Origin: Apricaphanius iberus | Lineage: Eukaryota; Chordata; Actinopteri; Cyprinodontiformes; Aphaniidae | Direction of reading: 5' to 3' | Length of the DNA stretch: 64,000 bases | Assembly (NCBI GenBank): GCA_028564705.1 | Contig: JAPXFQ010000132.1 | Location: 62,001 to 126,000 of the forward strand | The notes under the pieces: model-generated | Database searches by the model: none | Seen by the model: the letters and a program-made list of their open reading frames with translations, nothing else | What the model was told of the DNA's origin: nothing | In this document: in pieces, positions 11,400 through 22,505 of the stretch | Layout of the letters: every line of letters begins with the position of its first letter | Numbering within the stretch: the first letter of the stretch is position 1 | Position numbers and translations under genes: made by a program

Positions 11400-11550
11400 A
11401 TTTTTTTTAAAACAGAAATGCCGTCTCTCACAGTGGAAATGCACCTAGCCCCTCTCCTAAAATGTGAATTTCTGACCTCCATTATTTCTAAGTGGGAGAA
11501 CTTGAAAAATCGTAGGCTGTTCAGATACTTAACTTCTTCTCTGACTGTCG
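11400..11550 (+). repeat. Possible Tc1-like terminal repeat fragment
   Basis: The text AAGTGGGAGAACTTG followed by GGCTGTTCAGATACTTAA resembles the terminus of a fish Tc1-like family related to the fragment at 46,045-46,275. There is no coding part here. This is recognition of one block only. Confidence 0.3.
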
Positions 11551-14204
11551 GTCTGGTGAAGGTTTCCTAGAAGATGCTGGAGAGGGTTGCCGAAGGTATG
11601 GATTGCTTTTGTTTCTCTCCTAGAGCTTTTATATCTACCACCTACCTAGTGATAAAAAGAAGAAAAATTAACGGGTAACCAAGATTCAGGAATAAACGTG
11701 TTAGATAAACATCCAACTTTCCAATAAACGATCATGTACAATACTGCTCTACCTTACTAGGCATAAGGTGTACCCACTGACCAAAGGATTCTAAAAGTGG
11801 GCACACTTTCACAGTCACAATCCCTGCAATAACATGTTTTTTTCCAATCTGGGTAGTTTCATGTAAATATTTCATAGATAGTTTGTTAGGCCTTTTGTAG
11901 GGACAAAAGTCAGACTTTTTAAACTACAGAGATATAAGGACCTATTTTGTTTAGGAGACAGCAGATTGACCCGGAAGTGGCTCCCATTTATCTATCCTGC
12001 TGGTTCTAAACCGTCCTCCGAGAGGCGCACTTGTGAGGGTGGCTACGGTAATTTAGCAGTATGAAAGACTGTTCTGCTTCCGGTACTTTAGGGTCAGACG
12101 GAAACACGCGTTCGCTATTTTTTGTTTACGGATCCTCCTTGCAATAAATCCTTAAACGAAGGAGGAAACATGATCTAATTTTTCACGTGAATATTTCCAT
12201 AACAGTAGCTCAGCGTTTGCATATGACTTTCAGATGTTGCATGAGTGTGGCGTTTTCTGACTGCGTCCAATCCTGCAGCTAAGCTGGTGACATACAGAGA
12301 AAAAACAAAGAAAGAAATTGCTTGACCAAGGGTTTTCACAGTCGACATGAAATCTGCTTGAAGCGTCTTCTCTTCCCCGGTGCATGGCAGAGAAAGCTGA
12401 GAGGAGGTGTGTGCATGTCCTGCACTTAGCTCCAAGACATCTGGTATGAGATCTTTTCATATTTTAGAGATGAGATGAAAGCTGGATGCGACTGCTGTGG
12501 CCCCATCTCTTGTGAATGTTCTCTTCCATGGGTGGAAAGAGCTTTGCGACCCTGTAGCCGCTCTATCCTTCCCACGGCAGCAGCAGGAGTATCCGCCGTA
12601 ATCCTGTTAGAGGGAACTCGCTCACTGACCCGAAATACCAGCCACAGAGAAGAAGATTATTCTTCTTGTTAAAATGGCACAACCTAGTGAGTGTTGGGCC
12701 ATGCGTATATGTGTGTGTGTCTGTGTGTGTGTGTGTATATCCCATGGGCAGTCGCAGTGTAATCAAAGCAGGTGATTACTTGCCAGGAGTCAGGTGTGTG
12801 TGTGCACGTCTGGAGAGAGCTACACACTGTAATCACTGGAGACTGTTACTCGGCTGCAGTCAGGTGTGCGCATTATATGGTTGTAGAGATAAGAACATAT
12901 GCAATAAGATGAAGCGACCGCTCTGCAGATAGGCCGGGCGGCAACAACACTGCACATAAACACCACGACTATCTGCATCAGCACTCTGTGGTCCGAGAGT
13001 GGGATTCTGTTTGTAGTCTGGGTCCAAACTTTCCCTGAAGTCGCAAATTGAGCGCAGCACTCCACGTCCACGCTCTCGTCTGCTTTCCAGGTCAGACACT
13101 CCTGCATGAAACGGATATCTTCGGACGGAGCAATAAGGCGTTAGCTTTCACCTCAGCCTAGTGCAAAGCAGCTTTGGTGACGAAATGTAAAAAGGAGCAG
13201 CTGAAGCAACCCAAGCAAGAACGGAAACAGTTTCAACTCATTTTATAACAGGTTCCTCTAAATAAACGACAAAATGCCTTTTAAAGAAGAATTATTCAGC
13301 CACTTCTTGATACTATATACACACATACTATTTTAGGTGCAACTTAATAGGCTAAAAGGACAACAGATATTTAGCTGCAATAGAAGTTTATTTAAGGTTT
13401 GCGATTGTTAAAACAGGTGCAAAACCTCTCTGCGGCCACTAAAACAAGCAGCAGGTAATTTACTAAGCATTTACTATTCGCGCAATCCTGTTAGCGCTCT
13501 TGCCTTTGAAGATGCAAGGTATTGAGAGAAGAAAAAGCAAAAGAAAGAAAGAAAGAAAGAAAGAAAGCAAAAGAAAAAGGCATTCTAGGCGCAGTGTGAA
13601 TTATCAAACATGAATTATGAAAATTATCAAACTTTTTGTTTTGTTTTATTTATTTATTTTTTTAGTTTATTATGGGTTCAGGAGATTTGCCACGTGTCAA
13701 TAGGCATTTTCTGCACCCAACAAACATAGCTGTTTACACCATTGCTGTTAAATTGCACTAAATCAACAACAACTCGCACATTACTTTTTGACGGACTATA
13801 TATACTAACTTATTGAAAATGACACGTTTACTCTTTAACTGCACAGCTCAACGCACAATTTCGTACTATTCTAAATGTCTAAATATTTTTAATTACTTTA
13901 ATAACTATACAGTACCCTGTTTTGTAACTATAGTCCGTGATGTAAATATTTTTCTTCTGTAAAAATGATGTGTGCTTCTGTTCTGTGTCCTGTTCTGTTT
14001 GAACATCTGTTTTTTTGCTGCTGTTACAGCCAAATTTCCGCATGTGGGACAGTTAAAGGATTTTTCTATTCTAAAACTCCTTCATTTAACCAATTTTGTG
14101 TTATTAAATGTTAGCAGGACTCCCCTCTGAGTTCAGAATGTCCCGGAAGTGCTTATTATGTGCCCTATGGCGGTTATTACAGACGGCAAATCTCCTGCCC
14201 TGAT
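11551..14204. other. No gene recognised; short microsatellites
   Basis: Holds a (GT)n-type run at about 12,708-12,738 and a (GAAA)n run at about 13,541-13,567. A minus-strand 58-codon frame at 12,175-12,348 begins with a signal-peptide-like segment and is discussed as a finding. Nothing else is supported. Confidence 0.5.
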
Positions 14205-14362
14205 TGAGTCCCATTATATAGATAGATGCTGATCGCGACTGGATGTAAAATTCTCACGAAGGACTCCAAGTGGCTCCAAACTTGTCTGTGTGACTAAATG
14301 AATGTAATATTTGCTAAAAAAAAAAAAAAATAAGGACCAGGTTGAAAAAAAATTCACCTTTT
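14205..14362 (+). repeat. Dispersed repeat, copy B
   Basis: Second copy of the repeat at 3866-4010, same strand. It has an added A-run of 15 near 14,316-14,330 where copy A has a mixed sequence, so the two have diverged by indels as well as substitutions. Confidence 0.65.
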
Positions 14363-15736
14363 CCTTTAATTCATATTAGAGAAATTATGGCATGTGAACT
14401 ATCAAAATGGGCCATAAAAAAAAAAAAAAAACTTTTTTAGAGGACGTCTCAAGTATTTGTGGATTTCCACTATTTGCGAGCAGTTGCGGTCCCTAACACC
14501 CAGCAAAACCAGGGATCTATTGTATTCTTTCTTTTTCAGTTCCTGTTTTTACTTTAACCAGTTTTACAGCATGGTATTTGGAGAAAGAATGTTCTATAAA
14601 ATCATTCCATGTTGATTCAAGACTCGTTTTGCCTGATTCTAACAGATTTCTGTATCTCAATGAAGCCTGTTTTGTTCAAACATCCACTGCAGTGTCAAAA
14701 CCCATCATTCAGCCTCAGCATCCATCTCTAAGTCTGGGTTGTTCACTTTTCTTGAGATTGATTTGTTTGCTTTCTAAGTGCCAGACATCACTGTTCCTTC
14801 TTTTTAAGATTTCATCAAACCCCGCCGTGACTTAGCTTTTAGCAGCGACTAATGGAATCAATAGCGAAAGTTCATGATGTGAAGCTGAAGAGGTGATAAA
14901 CTGTCGTTTTCTCCTCCGAGTAAGGAACTGGGGACACAAATTTCCATCAGGTTATCCATCACCGAATGTTGCTCTCTTTTAATTATGCCATCGTGTTCGG
15001 CTGACTGAAATAATTGGAGAATTGGCTGGAAAATTGGCACTGTCAACGGAAATGGTCCCCTGTTAAATATTCAGGAAATGAATATAAAACATTGAAACCT
15101 GACAAGTTGGTGTTATTCCAGTTTTTTATTTCTGTTGTAGGCAGAAAAGTTGCCGTTCCAGCACGCTTCCCATTTATTAATGTGGCAAGCTTGTACTCTG
15201 TGCTTCACTTGACAAAATGAAACATTTATTGGCACCCTTGGTAAAAAGGTGTAAAAAGCCTGAGATAAGTTCTGCTTTCATGGCAAAGAAGGAGACTTGC
15301 TCCAAAATATGTCAAAAAATTCAACCTTTATTTTGGCTCTTACTTTATTTTCAGTGAAGGAAAAAAAAGTAAATTTTTTACTTTAACATAATTTCTATTT
15401 AAGGAAATAATTGTGGCTCAATTAGAAGTACCCGTAATATCCTTAAACTAAATTCAAACGAACCAGTTTCTAATTTAAAAATGGTCCAATTGTTGGGAAC
15501 TCAAAATTTCTTCACCGGTGATTTGAGACTAGAAGGAGCGCTTTAGCTCTGGTCCCGCTGCTTCATCTACCCAGGTCGTGGTCGAGCTTTAGCTTAGCCA
15601 AAAGCTGCTTGCTAGCATCAGCCAATGTGCTCTGTAGTCATGTGCTCTGATCATGCAGGCAGTTAAAATGTTACCAGGTGGTGTTGTGATTTGTATGAGA
15701 ACTGTTGAGAGTTACTTCTTAGAAATATCCACATAA
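14363..15736. other. No gene recognised
   Basis: AT-rich. A 15-17-base A run occurs near 14,416. Frames are short and lack motifs. Confidence 0.5.
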
Positions 15737-17165
15737 ATACAGACAGCGGCAGAACCACAGTTCTGGTTCTGTTGGACCTCAGTGCAGCGTTTGACAATGT
15801 TGATCACAAAATATTACTGGAACGATTGGAGAGCTGGATCGGACTCACTGGTACAGCACTTCAATGGTTTGAGTCTTATCTCAAAAATAGGCAGTTCTTT
15901 GTGTCCATTGGAAATTTATCATCAGAACAAACAGAAATCACACGTGGGGTCCCCCAGGGCTCCATCCTGGGACCCCTCCTGTTCAATATCTATATGCTCC
16001 CACTAACCAAGATTATAGCAGCCAATCAGATAAGTTACCATAACTATGCAGATGACACACAGCTATACATTACATTGTCACCAGGTGACTTTGATTCTAT
16101 CCAGACCTTAAATGAATGCATTGAACAAATCAACGACTGGATGTCCCGTAACTTTCTCCAGCTAAACAGAAACAAAACAGAAGTAATTATTTTTGGACCT
16201 AAGGAGGAACGATCCAGAGTCAGCACACAGCTTCAGCTAATACAACTAAAAACGACTCATCAGGCCCGAAATCTAGGTGTAATAATGGACTCAGACCTGA
16301 ACCTCCAGGGTCACATAAAGGCAATAACAAGGTCAGCTTTCTATCACCTGAAGAACATTTCTAGGATTAAAGGACTGATGTCAAAGAAGGACCTTGAAAA
16401 ACTGATCCATGCGTTTATTTTTGGTCGGATTGATTACTGCAACAGCGTCCTCACAGGTCTACCCAAAAAAGCAACCAGAACGCTGCTGCCCGTGTTCTCA
16501 CTAGAACCAGGAAAGTAGAACACATCACCTCAGTTCTTAAGTCCTTACACTGGCTCCCTGTAGCTCAGAGAATAGACTTTAAAATACTCCTACTAGTTTA
16601 TAAATCACTGAAAGGTTTAGCCCCAAAGTATGTTGGAGATCTGCTGTCACTATACCAACCCAGGAGACAACTCAGGTCCTCCAACTCAAGCCTACTTAAC
16701 ATTCCTAGAATTAGAACTAAACAGGAAGAGGCCGCTTTTATGCTCCACAAATCTGGAACAAACTTCCAGAAGAATGCAAAAATGCTGAATCGTTTGGCTC
16801 TTTTAAATCAAAGATTAAAACTCTACTATGCAGAGCCGCCTTTGAGCCCTAAATTGCGCTTTCTGATCACTATTTGAGTCTTGTGGCTTTATTTGTTTTC
16901 TTTTTATTATTTCATTTTTAATCTACTTTGTTTATCTGTTATTCTATATTGCATAAATTTGTGTTTTATCTGTTTTAATCTATATTGCATAAATTTGTTC
17001 CTTACATCATCTTTTCTTCTTGATTGATTGATTGTGTCTGTTTTTCTCTAATCATGCTTCTGTAATCATGTATTTGGTATCATTATCACTGAATCATGTA
17101 AAGCACCTTGAATTGCTTTGTGTTGAAAATGTGCTATATAAATAAAATTGCCTTCCCTTGCCTTA
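15737..17165 (+). mobile_element. 5'-truncated L2-group LINE
   Basis: A fish L2/CR1-group retrotransposon that begins inside the reverse transcriptase domain and runs to a typical 3' end. The 3' terminus contains GTAAAGCACCTTGAATTG, then GTGCTATATAAATAAAATTG, then a short CCTT-type tail. The 5' truncation removes the endonuclease and upstream regions. I could not identify a convincing target duplication. The reverse transcriptase pseudogene inside it is listed separately. Confidence 0.85.
15742..16851 (+). pseudogene. LINE reverse transcriptase, partial, frameshifted
   Basis: The frame keeps three hallmark blocks of a non-LTR reverse transcriptase: [11 protein letters not shown] at about 15,775-15,807 (motif A with its catalytic Asp), [12 protein letters not shown] at 15,946-15,981 (motif B) and YADDTQLYI at 16,045-16,071 (motif C, the YADD active site). 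The open frame ends at 16,518. Just before that, near 16,480, bases are missing and the reading shifts into another frame, where [16 protein letters not shown] and SLHWLPVAQR follow. A further one-base shift near 16,735 leads to the C-terminal PQIWNKLPEEC and a stop near 16,851. The catalytic residues survive but the copy is truncated and frameshifted, so it cannot make an active enzyme. Confidence 0.85.
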
Positions 17166-17744
17166 GGGAAAATGCATTGTGTTGTTCCTTGTGATGATAC
17201 GGTTGTCTGCTAACTGTTGCTACGGAATACCGAGTAGGACACACCGAGTGTATACATGGCAGAAGGTGATAAGATATATTGTTCAAAATGTAATAAATAA
17301 AACCAATGATCATTGACTAGACTAGTCTGAAAATGACATACGTCTCTGTACTGTAAGAAAATGAAATTTTTTCCTTTTTTTAATCCAGAATTGAATAGAG
17401 GATTTGGATAATCATAAAAGCCGTAATTATATATATATAAACTGCTCACAAAAACACTTTTTTATTGGGCCTGGCATGAAATCAGTTAAACCTGTCTGAT
17501 AATATTCTGGTTGGTTAAGTACCTGAGGGCATCGTTAATCACTTTCAGCTGTATTGGTGTTCATGGACTTAACAACAGGTGCACCACAGTGGCAACAATT
17601 AGAAAACCCTCAAAACAGGACTGGTTTTACATGCACAGGTTGTCCAACTTCTCCAGGATGGCACATCCACACGTGCTGCAGCAAGAAGGTTTAAAGTGTC
17701 TCCCAGCACAATTTCCAGAACATAGAGGAGATTTCAGGAGACTG

Positions 17745-18483
17745 GTGTTTATTCTCGGAGAGCTGGACAGGGCCGTAGAAGGTCCTCAACCCATCAGCAG
17801 GACCGATACCTGCTCCTTTGTGCAAGGCAGAACTGGCTGAGCACTGATCGTGCCCTACAGAATGACCTCCAGAGGGCCTCTGGTGTGAATGTCTCTACCC
17901 AAACAATCAGGAACAGACTTCATGAAGACGGCCTGAGGGCCCGTCGTCCTGTAGTGGGCCTTGCGCTCACTGTCCAGCACCGTGGAGCTCGACTGGCATT
18001 TGCTCAAGAACACCAGAATTGGCAAGTCCGCCACTGGCGCCCTGTACTTTTTACAGACGAGAGCAGGTTCACCCTGAGCACCTGTGACAGACGTGAAAGA
18101 CTCTGGAGAAGAGAAGGAGAACGTTATACTGCCTGCAACGTCGTTCAACATGACAGGTTTGGTGGTGGGTCAGTGATGTTCTGGGGAGGCATATCCATGG
18201 AGGGACACACAGACCTCTACTGCCTAGGAAATGGTGCTCTGACTGTCATAAGTTATCGAGATGAAATCCTTGAACCCATTGTCAGACTCTGTGGGACATT
18301 ATGTTTCAGTCCATTAGGCGCCACCAGGTTGCTCCTCAGACTGTACAACAGCTCAGGGATGCCCTCACACAGATCTGGGAGGAAATGCCACAAGACACCA
18401 TCCGTCGTCTCATTGGGAGCATACCCCGACGTCAAGCATGTCAAGCATGCGTACAAGCTCATGGGGGCCACACAAGATACTGA
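17745..18483 (+). pseudogene. Tc1-like transposase with deleted catalytic core
   Basis: Tc1 transposases cut and paste DNA using a DD-E catalytic triad. Here the frame at about 17,760-18,293 keeps the second helix-turn-helix region (VSTQTIRNRLHEDGLRARR) and the first catalytic Asp in VLFTDESRFTLS near 18,052. It continues through FGGGSVMFWGGISMEG and YRDEILEPIV. The sequence then jumps directly, with a frame change near 18,293-18,301, to the C-terminal QSIRRHQVAPQTVQQL and ends at a stop at 18,481-18,483. The segment that normally holds the second Asp and the catalytic Glu is absent, roughly 150 bases by comparison with the usual layout of the family. The N-terminal part upstream of 17,745 is also in other frames. 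It is non-functional. Confidence 0.8.
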
Positions 18484-18731
18484 AAAACATTTTGAGGTGC
18501 AGTAATTACGTTTTTGAAAAAAATGGACTAGCCTGCCACATCTTCATTTCAATCTCATTTTAGGGTGTCTACACAATTGAGCCCTCTGTAGGCTGAAAAC
18601 TTAAATTAAAAGACTTGACATCCTTTTGTTCCTAAGACATTGCCCTGTCGTTATTTGCACAGATATCAAACTTCATATTGAGATCTGATGTATCTAATAT
18701 GTTTCTTTAAAGTGCTCCTTTAACTTTTGTG

Positions 18732-18732
<1 letters not shown>

Positions 18733-18756
<24 letters not shown>
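18733..18756. repeat. (AT)n microsatellite at the Tc1 right border
   Basis: About 12 TA units directly after the Tc1 terminus. A shorter AT run borders the left end (17,427-17,439). Confidence 0.85.
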
Positions 18757-18757
<1 letters not shown>

Positions 18758-18764
<7 letters not shown>

Positions 18765-21700
18765 AAATGTTGTCGTTAAAATATCAAAATGATAATCAAG
18801 AGACCCTGTAAACCTATCAGACCGGAAGGACTGATCAGATTTCTTTGGGTCAAATCGGAGACCAGAAACAAGTTTGCTCATCGTCAGGGACCAAGCAGTT
18901 AGACACCAGGACAAAGGTACAGCATAACAAATTATTCTCCATTTTTTTTTTTTTCCCACAAAAAGATATTTAACAAAAATCCATCAGAATCCAACTTTAT
19001 CAAAAATATCAAAAAGAAAAGGGCCCAAAAGAATCTGACAAATTTAAATAATACTAAAAAACAAAGGACTGACTGACAAAGACTGATTGCTCACAATGAA
19101 CAAACAAGGGAATTTATACACAAAGGCTTGCCTACAAGGGACAAGGAGGGGAGAGGGGAAAAAGACTAAGACAAACATACATGGACTAAATAAGTCAGCA
19201 AATGATCAGTACAGCACAAATATCCAAACTAATAAATTCTAACAAAACTGGCGTATGAGTATTAGAGCTTTTGGTGATCGTGGAGCTTCTTAAGAATCAA
19301 GTCCCCTGTTTCCAGCAGCCAGATGGATTGCTCCACTTCCTGGAGTTGCAGCCTAAAGAGTCCTCTCCCTCAGTCAGTCACCTCCATACTGAGAGATGGC
19401 TGGAGGAACCTCCGCACTCATCAACTTTCTGTTTTTTCTGGGTGCCTTTGTTTTATCTAAAAACTTCTGATAACTCTTGTCTGTAACAGCACTGGCCTTT
19501 ATTGACAACAAGCAGACGGCAAATGGACAGAGAAAGAGAAAGGAAAGAAATGCAACAAATATCATGCTGTTGGGAATCGAAGCCCAAACAGCTAATATAC
19601 TCTCTGGCCTCTCTACAGCATCAGCAGCCTCAAAGATCCACTTTTCTAAGCCATTGTCAACTTCTGATAGCAATACATCATTTTACATTAGAGAAGTTGT
19701 CACTGCCCTGTGATTGACGGCGACCTTTCCGTGATGTAGCCGCCCCAGGCTCCACCCGGACAAAAAAACGAGAGGGTATAGACAGAGGAAGGATTGGAAA
19801 TTGTCCCCGTGACACATTCAGTCAAACATTTAGTTACTTCTCAAAGAAAAACACAGAACTGTCACAAGCAAAAGATTTCACTTGACCTGTGTCTCCTGGC
19901 CCGTATAACAATAAATTCTTCAGGCTCCAACAAATCAGAAGCATGCTCAGGATGGACTAAAGCATATTTGGTCTATTTCAAAGCCATTCAGAGACAGTTC
20001 ACAGCTACGCAGGGATGGAGCCGAGCTAACCACACAACCCAGGGATTCCCAGTGGGGCAGGAAAAACCTAAGTCACACGTTTCCTCTTGATTGCCTTGAG
20101 TCATCCAAGCGAGAGCAAACCTACAGGATTTCTTTTTTGTTCATTTTGTACAGCATGACCCCTGGAGGTACCTCCAGAGAACACCTGACAAGACGCCAAG
20201 CGGAGTTTTCTTGTCTCTTGTACTGTATGATTCTGTGTTAGGGGCGGAAATAAAGTCTTATATCTTTGAGTGTAGAAAATCCTGGTAAGAAAAAAAATAG
20301 TGTAGAAATGGTCAGTTTTCAAAACAATTTTTGAGCAGTAACAAGATAACAAATAGCAGCAATTAATGAAAAATGGTCTGCTGGGTTTTCTTTTTATCTA
20401 GAAACTGACAAAACTAGCTGATTGGTATTGCCAGACCATTGATGATCTGCCTCAAAGACTTATTATTTTACTATTTTCTAAAGGGTCATTTTGGCTTCTA
20501 ATTAAAGCAACAGTGTGATTTAAATCAACTACATTGAGTAAAGTCCCTCCTTAGGAGACTTGATAGAAGTCAGATACTCCTTATAAAGGAGGTTTTTATC
20601 TGTGCTCTTGTTGCTATTACAAACTGAGTCTGATAACGGTCTTTCAAACTAGCCTCCATTAGGAAATTGGCTTCAGTGCAACGACTGAGGCAGTAACCAT
20701 GCAGTGTTTACATCTGGCTTACTGTGTGAGACTAAGGAGCAGATGCAGAATCTTCTCTGACAGTCCGGAAGTCTTCATCAAATTTTTACAACTAAATCTG
20801 CTATGGAAAAAAAAAATCTATCTTTCGAACAATAATTTAGGAAAGAGCAATTGAGGATTTAGCAGCAGAGTTGAGTATGTGGCCTACACCATTGCCAAAT
20901 AATTTCTGCAAATCGCTGACTCTGATACTGCTGGCAGATGAGATCATAATGTCCACAGAAGACTTATTGAAGATCTAAAAACGCCAAATGATTATTTGGA
21001 ACTCTCACATCCTGTAATGATTAAAAACACCAATAAAGCATATATTAAATAACTTTTTTGACCGGTTTTTAACTGTCTATGATAATAATAAATTAAACTG
21101 GAGAGAGTACATGAATGAAGTTTAGAAAAAAACCTTATTGATAGTCCCATTTACAGGGCTGTTGCTAGCAATTTGGGGGCCCTAAGCACAAATGCTTTAT
21201 GGTGCCCCCTTCAGAGCTAAAATGTCTGACAGATGTGTGACACGTAGGACACTGTTGAAACGTGTAGCACAATGTACTCATATGCAGTGGATCTTTCTCT
21301 ATTTATTTGTGGGTATATTCCAGCGTGTATTGTCTTACCTGTACAACGCGTTTCTTACTAAACATGTAGGTCCTCCGATTTTTGCTACTTAAATTAATAC
21401 CAATTACATTATTTAAGACATTTTAGAACTCCAAATAATTATTTAGTAGTTAATAAATCACTCAAAATGTTATAGTTGTTAATTTTAGTTATTTTAATCC
21501 AGCCCTGTTTTCTGTCGCAGCACATGCTGTTCTTAATGAGATGCTACATCATCACAAACCTCAACAAACTGCCTCTCTAAATGTACATTTTAATGAGTTT
21601 TAAATAAAAAATCTAGACCACCTCAGATTAGTCACCCCCAACCCCCTCTGGTGAGAATGTCTAATGTGGATACTATTTTTATTTAGTAATAGCTTGAGTA

Positions 21701-22399
21701 AAAGATGAATAGATTCAGTTAGTTAGAATTATTGATGTATTTATGTTTATATCAATCTTTGACCTTTATGTTTTTAGTCCAATATTTGTCGATCAGTTTA
21801 GGCCACACCTCCTTTTCATTACAGTACTGCATCCAGCCTGGGTTTGCATTCTGGTGTGACACCCTAAGATCATCACTGGCCCCCATTTAGCCCTCTTTAA
21901 AGGTTTCCTGGATACCCCCCTGCTCCGCGGTCTTAAACAGCAACCAAGTCCCTACCAGAGTCTGACTCAGCATTTCCTATTTGAAAAATGTTCTAAACAG
22001 AGGTGTTGCCTGGCGGACAAGCCAAGGTGGGGGGAGAGGGATGGGAGTGATCTGGACCGGGACTGACATATTGACAGCAGTGCTGCTGTGCAGTGGCACA
22101 GGCACGGACAGAGAGAAAGATGGAGAGCAACATCAGCTCCTCCGCCTCAGAGCAATCTTTCTGAAGCGGAGGATTTCTTTCCCATCTCCTTCGACAGAGG
22201 AAAGACAGGAAAGGGAGGGAAATTCTGTGGAGGAGGCGTGGGCGGAGACTTAGCTTGTTTTATACTCCACAGAGGCATGTTGACTGACGTCAGCCCTCAC
22301 AGCGGAGCTAACAGCATTACAGTGTAAAGTTTGAACTTCAGAGGGTGCCACACTGATGGTTTTAGGTAGATTTGTTAATGATATCTTTTGGCGTTATTT
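18758..22399. other. No gene recognised; possible small element at 21.16-21.9 kb
   Basis: Mostly unique-looking. The block AGGGCTGTTGCTAGCAATTT near 21,157 and an AGGGCTAAATGGGGGCC (complement) near 21,880-21,896 share AGGGCT and GGGGGCC and could be the ends of a degraded inverted-repeat element. The match is too short to be sure. Confidence 0.4.
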
Positions 22400-22505
22400 A
22401 AAGGACAGTACAGAAAGGGGAGAGACATTCAGTAAATGTCCTGGGGTGGAACTCAAACCCAGGACGATCACTCTGAGGGCTAAGGACTCCGAACACAAGG
22501 CAGCT
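22400..22505 (-). mobile_element. tRNA-derived SINE fragment
   Basis: On the minus strand GGGTTTGAGTTCC (22,448-22,460) fits an RNA polymerase III B box. It is followed by CACCCCAGGACATTTACTGAATGTC and a CTCTCCCC-type stretch, the layout seen in a common fish SINE. The A-box half is not clear, so this is a fragment. A related head is at 53,840-53,949. Confidence 0.5.

Larger units (their letters stand above)
17427..18757 (+). mobile_element. Tc1-like DNA transposon, nearly full length, inactive
   Basis: About 1.3 kb, bounded by AT-repeat DNA on both sides as expected for insertion at TA. The left end has CTGCTCACAAAAACACTTTT (17,442-17,461) and the right end has AAAGTGCTCCTTTAACTTTT (18,709-18,728). 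They are inverted relatives, but the left copy lacks about 10 bases. Between them lies a plus-strand transposase gene with an internal deletion. The flanking TA-type target cannot be pinned down because both flanks are TA runs. Confidence 0.8.
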
